A DNA stretch of 64,000 nucleotides. Source: Arthrobacter sp. NicSoilC5 (GTDB lineage: Bacteria > Actinomycetota > Actinomycetes > Actinomycetales > Micrococcaceae). The translations under genes were made by a program, and so were the position numbers. Every line of letters begins with the position of its first letter. Position 1 is the first letter of the stretch. The notes under the pieces are model-generated. The model had not been told where the DNA came from, did no database searches, and saw only the letters and a program-made list of their open reading frames with translations. Positions 47,298-56,626 of the stretch are shown here, piece after piece. The DNA is taken from NCBI RefSeq assembly GCF_019977395.1, contig NZ_AP024660.1, positions 1,364,001 to 1,428,000 of the forward strand, given 5' to 3'.

Positions 47298-47303
47298 ACC
47301 CTA
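47298..47303 (-). promoter_or_regulatory. -10 box TAGGGT, probable leaderless start
   Basis: TAGGGT on the minus strand ends 6 nt before the GTG at 47291 of the small membrane protein gene. Confidence 0.35.
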
Positions 47304-47391
47304 CCGGACATAGTCGGACACTGGTGAGGGCCGGAGCCCCCACTGTGATGCATCGCTCAGGTTTCATGGGATATCAGGCGTTATTACCCCT

Positions 47392-47410
47392 TGTTTACAC
47401 AGCGTTAACA
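47392..47410. promoter_or_regulatory. imperfect palindrome upstream of whiB1
   Basis: TGTTTAC-n5-GTTAACA, two 7-bp arms with one mismatch, lies about 110 bp before whiB1. It has the form of a dimeric regulator site. It does not match the CRP/Cmr consensus known upstream of mycobacterial whiB1. Confidence 0.35.
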
Positions 47411-47433
47411 TGACAGGCTTGATGCAGATGACC

Positions 47434-47458
47434 AAGGGGGCCCAGAGGGCCCTTTTCC
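47434..47458 (+). terminator. terminator-like hairpin in the whiB1 leader
   Basis: GGGCCC (47438-47443), loop AGA, GGGCCC (47447-47452), followed by TTTTCCTTT. It lies 63-69 nt before whiB1, inside the probable 5' leader, so it could end an upstream transcript or act as an attenuator for whiB1. Confidence 0.5.
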
Positions 47459-47520
47459 TTTGTAGCCACTAGTGAATAATTTCACAAAGGCACTTCCCAG
47501 AAATGGAGCAACTGATCAGC

Positions 47521-47769
47521 ATGGATTGGCGTAACCGCGCAGCGTGCCTCGACAAGGACCCGGAACTGTTCTTCCCCGTCGGGAATACAGGACCGGCCCT
47601 CCTGCAGATCGAGGAAGCAAAGAGCGTCTGCCGCCGGTGCCCCGTTGTCGACACCTGCCTGCAGTGGGCCCTTGAGTCCGGCCAGGACGCCGGAGTCTGG
47701 GGTGGCATGAGCGAAGACGAGCGCCGCGCCCTGAAGCGGCGCGCCGCCCGCGCACGCCGCGCCTCCTAG
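47521..47769 (+). CDS. whiB1: WhiB-family iron-sulfur regulator, WhiB1-like
   Basis: 82-aa 4Fe-4S transcription factor. The four cluster ligands are C9, C37, C40 and C46 (the latter three as CxxCxxxxxC), followed by the GVWGG turn and a basic tail (RRALKRRAARARRAS). The segment DKDPELFFPVGNTGPALLQI is nearly that of Mycobacterium tuberculosis WhiB1, an essential nitric-oxide-sensitive regulator that binds the sigma factor SigA. ATG 47521 (MDWRNRAAC) matches the mycobacterial start; ATG 47503 six codons earlier is an alternative. It is followed by a strong terminator. Confidence 0.95.
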   Translation: MDWRNRAACLDKDPELFFPVGNTGPALLQIEEAKSVCRRCPVVDTCLQWALESGQDAGVWGGMSEDERRALKRRAARARRAS

Positions 47770-47813
47770 GAGCCCGGCGCCGGCAAGCCGGCACAGGACG
47801 ACGCAACCGGCAT

Positions 47814-47861
47814 ACAGAGGCCCCGTGACACATCCATTCCGGATTGTCACGGGGCCTCTGT
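47814..47861. terminator. bidirectional terminator
   Basis: Perfect 17-bp stem (47814-47830 with 47845-47861) with a 14-nt loop that can itself pair ATCC/GGAT. It lies between convergent whiB1 and the sensor kinase gene. Confidence 0.85.
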
Positions 47862-47907
47862 CAGTTCAACCCCGCGGCCAGGTAAACCACTGGCCGGAGC
47901 ACACCTC

Positions 47908-49374
47908 CTACTTCCCGGCCAGGCTGAGCCGGATCTTGACCTCGGTCCCGCCGCCCTCGCGCCGCTCCCACGTGATGGTGCCGCCGAGCTCGCTCGTGAC
48001 GAGCGTCCGCACAATCTGCAGGCCAAGGCCCTCCACATGCGGGGTCTGCGGAAGGCCCACGCCGTCATCGGCAATGGTTACGGTCAGCTCTTCGCCGTCC
48101 TCCGCTTCGGAACGGTCAGCAACCAGCCACACGGTGCCGGCCCTCCCCTCAAGGCCGTGCTCCACAGCATTGGTCACCAGTTCGTTGATCACCAGGGCAA
48201 GCGGGGTGGCGAGATCGCTGGGGAGCTCCCCGAAGCTGCCGGAGCGTTCGGTCCTGACCTGCTGTGAAGGGGAAGCCACTTCCGCGGACAGCCGGAACTG
48301 GCGGCCGATCAGTTCGTCGAAATCGACGCTCTGCGTCAGCCCCTGCGACAACGTCTCATGGACCAGTGCAATGGTGGCCACGCGGCGCATGGCCTGCTCC
48401 AGGCCCTGCTTTGCTTCATCGCTCACCATGCGCCGGGACTGCATCCGCAGCAGGGCAGCCACCGTCTGCAGATTGTTCTTGACCCGGTGGTGGATTTCGC
48501 GGATGGTGGCGTCCTTGGTCACCAGCTCCATTTCACGGCGGCGCAGCTCTGAGACATCGCGGCAGAGGACCAGCGCGCCGAACCGCTGCTGCTCATCCCG
48601 GAGCGGGATGGCACGCAGCGACAGGCTTACTCCCCTGGACTCAATCTCGCTGCGCCAGGGCATGCGGCCGGTGACTACAAGCGGCAGGGTCTCATCGACC
48701 AGCCGGCGGTCCTTGAGCAGGCCGGCGGTGACTTCAGCGAGCGAACGCCCCTCCAGGGACTCCCCGTCGCCCAGCCGGCGGAAGGCTGAAACTCCGTTCG
48801 GGCTCGCGTACTGCACCACCCCGTCGGCATCCAGCCTGATCAGCCCGTCGCCCACACGGGGAGCGCCCCGCCGGGAGCCCGTGGGCGAGGCAAAGTCCGG
48901 CCACAAGCCCAGGGTGCCCATCCTCAGGAGATCGTAAGCGCACTGCCGGTACGTCAACTCAAGCCGGGACGGCATCCGTGAACTGGAAAGGTCCATGTGG
49001 GTGGTAACAACCGCAAGTGTCCGCCCGTTGCGCACCATGGGGACAGCCTCCACCCGCAGGGCCATCTCACTGTTCCAGTTCGTCTCGCTGGAGCGCTCGA
49101 TGGACCTGCTGTTCCATGCCTTGTCCACGAGCGGCTGCAGGTCGGAGCGGATGCCCTCACCCACGAAGTCACTGTGGAATGCCGTGTGCGTGGTGGAAGG
49201 ACGCACGTGGGCCAGGGCAATGTAGCCAAGCTCCGGGTGGGGGAACCACAGCGCCAGGTCGGCGAACGCAAGGTCCGCAACCATCTGCCAGTCCCCCACC
49301 AGGAGGTGCAGCCATTCGGCATCGCCCGGCCCGAAATCAGCGTGCTCCCTGATGGGGTCCGTAAAGATTGCCAC
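47908..49374 (-). CDS. pdtaS: sensor histidine kinase, PdtaS-like
   Basis: 488-aa cytosolic histidine kinase. An N-terminal GAF-type domain (about 1-160) is followed by a PAS domain (about 180-285), the HisKA_2 phosphoacceptor EIHHRVKNNLQTVAALLR with His near 295, and an HATPase with NELVTNAVEHG, DDGVGLP and GLGLQIVRTLV. The family signals through PdtaR, an RNA-binding ANTAR antiterminator; pdtaR is not in the window. No TM helices, so it probably senses a cytosolic ligand. GTG start at 49374 with GGAGG 5 nt upstream. It lies 27 nt after the glutamate dehydrogenase gene, same strand. Confidence 0.93.
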   Translation of the reverse strand: MAIFTDPIREHADFGPGDAEWLHLLVGDWQMVADLAFADLALWFPHPELGYIALAHVRPSTTHTAFHSDFVGEGIRSDLQPLVDKAWNSRSIERSSETNWNSEMALRVEAVPMVRNGRTLAVVTTHMDLSSSRMPSRLELTYRQCAYDLLRMGTLGLWPDFASPTGSRRGAPRVGDGLIRLDADGVVQYASPNGVSAFRRLGDGESLEGRSLAEVTAGLLKDRRLVDETLPLVVTGRMPWRSEIESRGVSLSLRAIPLRDEQQRFGALVLCRDVSELRRREMELVTKDATIREIHHRVKNNLQTVAALLRMQSRRMVSDEAKQGLEQAMRRVATIALVHETLSQGLTQSVDFDELIGRQFRLSAEVASPSQQVRTERSGSFGELPSDLATPLALVINELVTNAVEHGLEGRAGTVWLVADRSEAEDGEELTVTIADDGVGLPQTPHVEGLGLQIVRTLVTSELGGTITWERREGGGTEVKIRLSLAGK

Positions 49375-49401
49375 TGCACCTCCAGTTACGGCGCCTGCTT
49401 C

Positions 49402-52400
49402 CTAGCGCCGGACGATTGACCTCAAGAGCCTCAATGCTACCGACAGTGAGGCCATGTCGTCGGCCTCCAGTGCGTTCACCTCATCGAACATGCTCTTTGC
49501 CCGGCCCAGCTGCTCGGCATTCTGAGCCTCCCAGTCCTTGAGCCGCGCGTCCGGCGACCCGGTGGCGGACGTTGCGTCCAGCACCGCCGTCGTCATGTCC
49601 GACACCGTTGAGTACAGGTCATCGCGCAACGCTGCCCGTGCCAGCGCCTGCCACCGGTCCTGCCGGGGAAGGCTGCTGATCCGTTCAAGCAGCGAGTCCG
49701 CGTGGAACCGGTTGAACACGGTGTAGTAAACGGCCGCAATCTCCTCTACCCGGTCCTTCCGGGAGCGGGCGATCTTGGCGATGTCCAGCAGCACGAAGCT
49801 CTCGAACAGCTCGGCCCAGCGCAGCGCAAGGCCTTCCGGGAGTTCCCACTCGCGGCCCTTCGCCAGCCATGCCGCCACACGATCGCGGTCGTCGCCGCGG
49901 AGGTAGTCCAGCAGCCGGGCCCGCATGGGATCCATCAGCGGCTTGAACTCTGCCACCACCTCGGCAATGGGGCGGGAAACACTTTCCTGGCTGAGCAGCC
50001 AGCGGACTGCCCGGTCCAGGAGCCGACGGATGTCCAGGTGCACTGTGCTCCAGTGCTCCGTGGGGAACGAGGCAGGCAGGCTGTTCAGCTCCCCCACCAT
50101 CGCGTCCAGTTCATACACCTCGCGCAGCGCCACAAACGCCTTGGCCACGGCAACTTCGCTGGCGGACGTTTCCTCCATCACCCGGAAGGCAAACGTGATG
50201 CCGCCAAGGTTGATCATGTCGTTGGCCACCACCGTGGCGATGATTTCGCGGCGCAGCGGATGCGTGTCCAGTTCGGCGTCGAAACGTTCACGCAGCTGGT
50301 GCGGGAAGTAGGACCGCAGGGTGTCACGGAACCAGAGGTCATCAGCGAGGTCGCTGTCCCGCAGGGCCGAGGCCAGCTCGATCTTCGCATAGGCGGCCAG
50401 TACTGAGAGCTCCGGAGACGTCAGTCCCTGACCCTGCTGCAGCCGTTCCCGCAGCGTTTCCGTCGTGGGCAGCGCCTCAAGGTCGCGCTTAAGGTCGGCG
50501 CTCTTCTCCAGCCAGTCCATGAGCCGCTCGTAACTTGGGCTCCACTCCGCCACGCGCGTCCGGTCGTTCAGGAGCAGGATGTTCTGGTCGATGTTGTCTT
50601 CGAGAACCAGGCGGCCCACTTCATCGGTCATGGAGGCCAGGAAGTCTGCGCGCTCCCCCGCCGGCAGCTTGCCGGCGGCAACCATCCGGTCAACGAAGAT
50701 CTTGATGTTGACCTCATGGTCGGAGCAGTCCACACCGGCGGAGTTGTCGATGGCGTCCGTGTTGAGGATGACCCCCTGCAGCGCTGCTTCAATACGGCCG
50801 CGCTGGGTCATTCCCAGGTTGCCGCCTTCACCCACTACCTTGACCCGCAGGTCCCGGCCGTTGACCCGGATGGCATCGTTTGCTTTATCGCCAACGGAGG
50901 CGTTCGACTCGGAAGACGCCTTGACGTAGGTTCCGATTCCGCCGTTGTAGAGCAGGTCAGCCGGCGCCAGCAGGATGGCGCGCAGGAGCTCCGGCGGGCT
51001 GAGCTCAGCGGTTTCCGCCGGAAGCCCCAGCGCGGCCCGGACCTGCGGCGACACGGGAATGGACTTGGCCTGGCGGGCAAAGACACCGCCGCCTTCGCTG
51101 ATCAGCGACTTGTCGTAGTCGTCCCAGGACGACCGGGGCAGGTCGAACAGCCTCTGGCGCTCCGCGAACGAGGCTGCCTCATCCGGGTTGGGGTCCAGGA
51201 AGATGTGCCGGTGGTCAAATGCCGCCAGCAGGCGGATGTGCCGGGACAGCAGCATCCCGTTGCCGAATACGTCGCCGGACATGTCCCCCACGCCAACCAC
51301 GGTGAAAGGTTCGGTCTGGGTATCCAGGTCCAGCTCGCTGAAGTGGCGCTTCACCGATTCCCAGGCGCCCCGCGCCGTGATGCCCATGGCCTTGTGGTCG
51401 TAGCCCACGGAACCGCCGGAGGCGAATGCGTCCCCCAGCCAGAAGCCGTACTCCGCGGACAGTCCGTTGGCTATGTCCGAGAAAGTAGCCGTACCCTTGT
51501 CCGCCGCGACCACAAGGTAGGAGTCGTCGTCGTCATGCCGGACAACGTTCGACGGCGGCACGAGCCGTTCGCCGTCGCCTTCGGTAAGGAGGTTGTCAGT
51601 AAGGTCCAGCAACCCGCGGATGAACGTCTTGTAGCTTTCGACGCCTTCGGCCATCCAGGCCGCGCGGTCGGTTGCAGGATCCGGAAGCTGCTTCGCGAAG
51701 AAGCCTCCCTTGGCTCCCGTGGGCACGATGACGGCGTTCTTGACCGTCTGCGCCTTGACCAGGCCCAGGACTTCCGTGCGGAAATCCTCCCGCCTGTCGG
51801 ACCAGCGGAGGCCGCCGCGGGCAACCTTGCCGAACCGCAGGTGCACACCCTCGACGCGCGGGGAGTAAACCCAGATTTCGAACATGGGCCGCGGGAACGG
51901 CAGCCCCTCAATGTGGGCGGGATCCAGCTTGAAGCTCAGGTGCGGCTTGTTCTGGTAAAAGTTGGTGCGGAGGGTGGCCTCGATCAGGTTGACGAAGGTG
52001 CGCAGCACGCGGTCAGCATCGAGAGTGGCGACTTTTTCGATGGACGCTGCCAGTTCCTGCCGCACCGAAGCCTGGGCCTCAGCGCGTTCACCATCGCTGA
52101 TGGAGGGATCGAAGCGGGCCGCGAAGAGGGCGCTCAGCCCCCGGGTCACATCCGCGTTGGCCAGAAGCGTGTCCGCCATAAAGCCGAAGGAACTGCTGTT
52201 GCCCATCTGGCGCATGTACCGGGCGTAGGCGCGCAGCACGGTGATTTGCCGCCATTGCAGGCCTTCCCGCAACACCAGGCGGTCAAAGTTGTCCGATTCC
52301 GCAGCACCGGTGACGGCCGCGCCAAAGGAGTCGGCAAGGAGCCCGCCCGTGGACAGGGGGTCCACTCCCGCCGGGTACTTCAGCCCCAGGTCGTACAGGA

Positions 52401-54255
52401 AGAAGTCCCGGTGGTCTGCTGTTTCGATTTCAAAGGGCCGCTCGTCCAGGACCTCGAGGCCGAGATTGTGAAAGTATGGCAGGATCTGGCTCAGGCTCTT
52501 GGGCTCCAGCATGTAGAGCTTTACCCGCGCGTCTTCCTCCAGTGTTGCACCGGCGCCTTCGGGAAGATACACGTGGACTCCGGGACGGTCCTGCCGTGCC
52601 CCGGCACTCCGCTCGGCGGCGGCCCCGTACTTTTCGAACCGCGCGATGTCTTCGAGGGCGTCCTCTACTTCGTAGTCCACCCGGTAGCTGGCAGGGAACG
52701 CCTCGGCCCAGGTGGCAGCCAGTTCCTTGGCTTCGGCTGGGTCCCGGCCCTCGCGCAGGACCTCCGCGATGCCTTCGCTCCAGGACCTTGCCGCCCGGAC
52801 CAGCCGCTTTTCCAGCTCGTCGCTGTTGACATGGCTGACGTCGGCGTCCTTGGGCAGCCGGATGCGGAAGAACAGGCGCGCGAGTGCCGATTCGGTCATG
52901 CGGGCTTCGTAGTCGATCGAGACTGCCTGGAAGGTCTCCCGAAGTTCCTGTTCGATGCGAAGCCGGACGTTGGTGGTGTACCGGTCCCGGGGCAGGTACA
53001 CGACGGCGGACATGAAACGCCCGTAGATGTCGGGCCTCAGGAACAGCCGGGTACGGCGCCGTTCCTGCAACTTCTGGATACCAAGCGCAGTTGCGGCCAA
53101 ATCGGGGATTTCGATCTGGAACAGCTCATCGCGTGGGTAGGTTTCCAGGATTCCCAGCAGGTCCTTGCCCGAGTGCGAGTCCGGCGGGAAGCCGGCGTTC
53201 TGAAGGACAGCATCCACCTTTTCCCGGACGATGGGGATGTCGCGGACGGAGCCGGCGTAGGCGCTGGTGGCAAAAAGGCCAATGAAGCGGCGCTCGCCGT
53301 TGACGTTGCCCGCAGCGTCGAAGCTTTTGATGCCGATGTAGTCCAGGTAGGCCGAGCGGTGCACGGTGGACCGCGAGTTGGCCTTGGTGATGACGAGGGC
53401 GCGCTTTTCCCGCGCCTTTTTACGGCCGGTATCGGTGAGGTGCTGGATGTGCGGGGAGTCCGCGGCTGCCCGCAGCAGTCCGAGGCCGCTGTCCTCGCGC
53501 AGTTCCAGGACGTCTTCGCCGTCGACGTTGAGCAGATCGTATTCGCGGTAGCCCAGGAACGTGAAGTTTCCGTCGTCCAGCCAGCGCAGCAGGTCCTTGG
53601 CCTGCCGCAATTCGGCAATCTGCGCAGAGTTGGCCACCTTGTCCAGGCTTTCGGCGATCTCCAGCGCCTTTTGGCGCATCCTTGGCCAGTCCTCGACGGC
53701 GGCCCTGACATCGTTCAGGACGCGGGTCAGGCCCGCGAGCAGGGAAGTCTTCGCTTCGTCGGAAACCCGGTGGACTTCGACGGCAATCCAGGACTCCATG
53801 TGCGAGGCATTTTCACCTTGCGCAATGAGGTGGGAAAGGTTGGGCATTGCCGCTGTGTCCCCGCTGGAAATGCCCAGATGTGCCGGAACCCTGTTGACCT
53901 TGACCAGTTCGCCCGTTTCCCGGTTCCTGGTGGCTACGAAAAGCGGGTGCACCACGAGCCGGATGGCCGCATGCTGCCGGACAAGTTCGGCGTTGACGGA
54001 GTCGACCAGGAACGGCATGTCGTCAGTGACCACAAAGATGACGCTGCTGTCCTCTTCATCAATGATCGATATCTTCGCCTGCCCGGGCTGCCGCACGGAC
54101 GCTGCCCGGCGGTGTTCCTCGGCACGGGCTTCCAGAACGTCCCGGGGGTAGCTTCGGGCATCCTCCTCAGCCAGGTGCTGGTAGTAGTCCCCCATGAAGC
54201 CTTCAAGGCCTTCAATGGAGAGGGGCTGGTCCTCCACACTGGATCCAGACGACAT
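49402..54255 (-). CDS. gdh: NAD-specific glutamate dehydrogenase, large type
   Basis: 1617-aa enzyme oxidising glutamate to 2-oxoglutarate and ammonia with NAD. The length fits the actinobacterial 1600-residue class (Mycobacterium tuberculosis Rv2476c is 1624). An N-terminal regulatory region with ACT-like segments precedes the catalytic core, with the substrate Lys region PTGAKGGFFAKQLP near 847, RWSDRREDFRTE and the NAD-domain GVGDMSGDVFGNG. ATG 54255 has GGAGG 7 nt upstream and is preferred over ATG 54270 and the long open frame to 54531. It lies 55 nt downstream of the CpaE-like gene. Confidence 0.95.
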   Translation of the reverse strand: MSSGSSVEDQPLSIEGLEGFMGDYYQHLAEEDARSYPRDVLEARAEEHRRAASVRQPGQAKISIIDEEDSSVIFVVTDDMPFLVDSVNAELVRQHAAIRLVVHPLFVATRNRETGELVKVNRVPAHLGISSGDTAAMPNLSHLIAQGENASHMESWIAVEVHRVSDEAKTSLLAGLTRVLNDVRAAVEDWPRMRQKALEIAESLDKVANSAQIAELRQAKDLLRWLDDGNFTFLGYREYDLLNVDGEDVLELREDSGLGLLRAAADSPHIQHLTDTGRKKAREKRALVITKANSRSTVHRSAYLDYIGIKSFDAAGNVNGERRFIGLFATSAYAGSVRDIPIVREKVDAVLQNAGFPPDSHSGKDLLGILETYPRDELFQIEIPDLAATALGIQKLQERRRTRLFLRPDIYGRFMSAVVYLPRDRYTTNVRLRIEQELRETFQAVSIDYEARMTESALARLFFRIRLPKDADVSHVNSDELEKRLVRAARSWSEGIAEVLREGRDPAEAKELAATWAEAFPASYRVDYEVEDALEDIARFEKYGAAAERSAGARQDRPGVHVYLPEGAGATLEEDARVKLYMLEPKSLSQILPYFHNLGLEVLDERPFEIETADHRDFFLYDLGLKYPAGVDPLSTGGLLADSFGAAVTGAAESDNFDRLVLREGLQWRQITVLRAYARYMRQMGNSSSFGFMADTLLANADVTRGLSALFAARFDPSISDGERAEAQASVRQELAASIEKVATLDADRVLRTFVNLIEATLRTNFYQNKPHLSFKLDPAHIEGLPFPRPMFEIWVYSPRVEGVHLRFGKVARGGLRWSDRREDFRTEVLGLVKAQTVKNAVIVPTGAKGGFFAKQLPDPATDRAAWMAEGVESYKTFIRGLLDLTDNLLTEGDGERLVPPSNVVRHDDDDSYLVVAADKGTATFSDIANGLSAEYGFWLGDAFASGGSVGYDHKAMGITARGAWESVKRHFSELDLDTQTEPFTVVGVGDMSGDVFGNGMLLSRHIRLLAAFDHRHIFLDPNPDEAASFAERQRLFDLPRSSWDDYDKSLISEGGGVFARQAKSIPVSPQVRAALGLPAETAELSPPELLRAILLAPADLLYNGGIGTYVKASSESNASVGDKANDAIRVNGRDLRVKVVGEGGNLGMTQRGRIEAALQGVILNTDAIDNSAGVDCSDHEVNIKIFVDRMVAAGKLPAGERADFLASMTDEVGRLVLEDNIDQNILLLNDRTRVAEWSPSYERLMDWLEKSADLKRDLEALPTTETLRERLQQGQGLTSPELSVLAAYAKIELASALRDSDLADDLWFRDTLRSYFPHQLRERFDAELDTHPLRREIIATVVANDMINLGGITFAFRVMEETSASEVAVAKAFVALREVYELDAMVGELNSLPASFPTEHWSTVHLDIRRLLDRAVRWLLSQESVSRPIAEVVAEFKPLMDPMRARLLDYLRGDDRDRVAAWLAKGREWELPEGLALRWAELFESFVLLDIAKIARSRKDRVEEIAAVYYTVFNRFHADSLLERISSLPRQDRWQALARAALRDDLYSTVSDMTTAVLDATSATGSPDARLKDWEAQNAEQLGRAKSMFDEVNALEADDMASLSVALRLLRSIVRR

Positions 54256-54310
54256 CGACAACGCCTCCATCAGAGATATTCGCCGCACCTTTGCAGCTCT
54301 TATGGCGAGC

Positions 54311-55615
54311 CTAGTCCTTTGCCCTTCGCCGTGGTGTGGAAGAAAATACAGAGGATTTGGCATTTCGCTGGGCTGGTGCACAAACCAAGTCACGGATGGC
54401 ACGCCGAAGCGCGGAGTCGGGGCAAGCTTCAAGCAGCAGTGACCCCGCAAGGAGTGCTGCGTCGGCGGCGCCGGCGTCGTAGGGCAGGAACGCTTTGATT
54501 TCCGACGCGGGACCGTACCGTTCCCAGGCATCCCGCAACTGGCGTTCCGGGGCTCTGCCCACGGAGGAGGAACGCACCTTGTTCATGACGATAGTGGGTG
54601 AGGCCTGCGGTACAGCGCCTTCGAGTTCGGAAAGCGCACGGACCATCCGTGGTACGCCCACGGGATCAGCCGCACCAACGGCGTAGACCTCGTCCGCCAG
54701 TTCCAGGGGACGCAGCGTCGCGGCGTTCCGCCGCGGCGCCATGGTGTCGAAGCTCAGCTCTTCATCGGCTTCGAGGCAAAAGCCGGTATCCACCACCACA
54801 ACGTCCGCGATCTGCCGCGCCCGTTCAAGAACAAGTGCCAGGGCAGTGGCGCGCAGCTCGGTCCAGCGGTCCGCGCGGGTTATTCCCGTAAGCACCCGGA
54901 ACGTCCCGGATGCAGTGGCGACGGTGGCGGCCACCTTCCTGAGGGCGTCCGGGTCCAGCAAACCCTGGTCGGCAAGCCTGCACGCCTGGGCAAGCCCGGC
55001 CGACTCATCCAGGAGACCCAGCACCGCCGCGACGCTTGCACCGTAGGTGTCCGCGTCGACCAGCAGGACATCCCGGCCATCGGCAGCCATCTCGCCGGCG
55101 ATGTTCACCGCCACAGTGGTCCTGCCGGGCGCCCCGGCCGGACCCCAGACAACGATGAGCCTGCCCGCCGGTTCGCCCTCCGGATCAGGTCCAGGCTGCA
55201 CGGGGTCCATGGCCAGCGCAGCTCCGGTGTCCGCTCCCGCGCTCAGGATGGCGGGACGGGCCGCACCTGTCAGCTGGGCAACGGCATCGGCGATCCTGAC
55301 CGAAAGCTCCGCTGACTCCACTCCCGTCAGCGCCGAGGCGACACCAATTTTGCGGAGCCTGGCCGCCTCCTCGGCATTGTCCGTCAGCGCGATGACCGCC
55401 ACCCCAACCGCTCCAAGCCGGTCGACAAGGGAAGCAGTTAATCCGTCGGACCCCTCGGCCACTACGGCCGCCCTTGCCAGACCGCTTTGACAGGCAGCGA
55501 GAAGCTCGGGAAGTTCGGTGCATCGTCGAACCACTGTCACCGGACCGTGCAGCCTTTCGAGGCCGCCCACCAAGTCCTCCCGGCTTTGGCCAACGGTGAC
55601 AACCGGGATGCTCAT
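54311..55615 (-). CDS. CpaE-like MinD/ParA-family ATPase
   Basis: 434-aa protein. A receiver-like N-terminal domain (about 1-120: VTVVRRCTELPELLAAC, VIALTDNAEEAARLRKIG) is followed by a MinD-type ATPase (about 150-400) with VVWGPAGAPGRTTVAVNIA, LLVDADTYGASV and VVVVDTGF. The usual P-loop Lys is Arg (GRTT), so ATP binding may be altered. CpaE/TadZ proteins localise Tad pilus machines; the Tad operon lies 36 kb away. ATG 55615 overlaps the stop of the SAF-domain gene (ATGA). An alternative role is a septum-site (Ssd-like) regulator. Confidence 0.82.
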   Translation of the reverse strand: MSIPVVTVGQSREDLVGGLERLHGPVTVVRRCTELPELLAACQSGLARAAVVAEGSDGLTASLVDRLGAVGVAVIALTDNAEEAARLRKIGVASALTGVESAELSVRIADAVAQLTGAARPAILSAGADTGAALAMDPVQPGPDPEGEPAGRLIVVWGPAGAPGRTTVAVNIAGEMAADGRDVLLVDADTYGASVAAVLGLLDESAGLAQACRLADQGLLDPDALRKVAATVATASGTFRVLTGITRADRWTELRATALALVLERARQIADVVVVDTGFCLEADEELSFDTMAPRRNAATLRPLELADEVYAVGAADPVGVPRMVRALSELEGAVPQASPTIVMNKVRSSSVGRAPERQLRDAWERYGPASEIKAFLPYDAGAADAALLAGSLLLEACPDSALRRAIRDLVCAPAQRNAKSSVFSSTPRRRAKD

Positions 55616-56253
55616 CGGGCCCCGCCCGGATTCCACACAACGGATATCTTCGCGTCGTTGGCTTGGGCACCCAGCAACGCAGGCATTTGTTTGTCCTCCA
55701 CCAGGACCATCAGCACGGTGGTCTTTGACGATCCGAGGGCAGTGGACCCGGTGGTGACCTCAGCGATTTCAGCTCCGGGAAGGACGAGTTTCGGCTCGCT
55801 GAATCCGTTCTTTGCATCCGGCTGCGCCACCCAGACGTCCACCCTCGCACCAGCAACCGCCTGGGACGGCAAAGTCTGCGCGATGTTGAGCGCCACCGGT
55901 TTACGGTCCAACCGGTCCACCTCCCCAAGACTTGACCTGGGAACCAGCTGGTCCTTGGCGATCCGCTGCACGGCGACGACGTCCTGGGGCAGGCCGTCCT
56001 CCACGGTGATGTAGTGCTGCTCCGTGTCGCCCAGGCGGACCTTCGCGCGAACCACGTTCTCCGCTGTCAGGCGCTCACCCACGGCAATGCCGTCCCGCGC
56101 CGCGAAGACCTCGGTGGTGCGGTCTGCGCTGCCGACCAGGAAAGTAACCCCCGCGACGGACACCAGGACCAGGAGAATGCCCACCAGCAACCGCGGGTCC
56201 TTCCACGACGGGCGTTTCAGCCGTGGCGCCGTGGCGCTCGAATCAGGAACCAT
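55612..56253 (-). CDS. SAF-domain protein, CpaB/RcpC-like
   Basis: 213-aa protein with an N-terminal TM helix (about 21-42), then an SAF domain (AARDGIAVGERLTAENVVRAKVR read in two parts) and a beta-rich C-terminus. CpaB/RcpC proteins stabilise the outer part of Tad pilus systems in diderms; in actinobacteria they accompany CpaE-like ATPases. Translationally coupled to the CpaE-like gene by 4 nt. Confidence 0.82.
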   Translation of the reverse strand: MVPDSSATAPRLKRPSWKDPRLLVGILLVLVSVAGVTFLVGSADRTTEVFAARDGIAVGERLTAENVVRAKVRLGDTEQHYITVEDGLPQDVVAVQRIAKDQLVPRSSLGEVDRLDRKPVALNIAQTLPSQAVAGARVDVWVAQPDAKNGFSEPKLVLPGAEIAEVTTGSTALGSSKTTVLMVLVEDKQMPALLGAQANDAKISVVWNPGGAR

Positions 56254-56405
56254 GCCGTTCTCCCCCTAGGTACACCGGACCTGCCCACTCTGGCCGGACT
56301 CCTCATTGTTACCGCCAGGGACCGGGAACAAAAGTCATTTGCCTAAATACCGGCTATCTGTGGAAAACGGGCACAAACAACGTCATGTGATGGCAAAATG
56401 GGCAT

Positions 56406-56621
56406 ATGCCAAGGTTCCTCACGCTTGCAGACGTCGCCGAGCAACTCCAGATCAACTCCCCCGCCGCGTACGCCTTGGTCCGCAGCGGGGAGCTGAAGGC
56501 CATCCAGGTTGGCGGCCGCGGGCAGTGGCGCGTCGAGGAGAAGATGCTGGAGCAGTACATCGAGGAACGCTATGCCGAGGCCAGCCGCATGATCCAGGAG
56601 TCCCGCTCCAAGTCAGTGTGA
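56406..56621 (+). CDS. BldC-like small winged-helix DNA-binding protein
   Basis: 71-aa MerR/excisionase-type helix-turn-helix protein: LTLADVAEQLQINSPAAYALVRSG forms the wHTH (read in two parts), then ELKAIQVGGRGQWRVEE and a C-terminal helix. Size and sequence resemble Streptomyces BldC (68 aa), which binds direct repeats head to tail. No effector domain. A -10-like CAAAAT ends 6 nt before the ATG. It converges on the hypothetical gene at 56627. Targets are unknown, but phased direct repeats lie about 0.9 kb away at 57280-57329. Confidence 0.85.
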   Translation: MPRFLTLADVAEQLQINSPAAYALVRSGELKAIQVGGRGQWRVEEKMLEQYIEERYAEASRMIQESRSKSV

Positions 56622-56626
56622 CGCCT

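Noticed and set aside
50716..54498. 1260-codon open frame antisense to glutamate dehydrogenase
   Set aside because: It is a shadow of the gdh coding frame in GC-rich DNA; the opposite strand has a full-length recognisable enzyme with motifs and a ribosome binding site.
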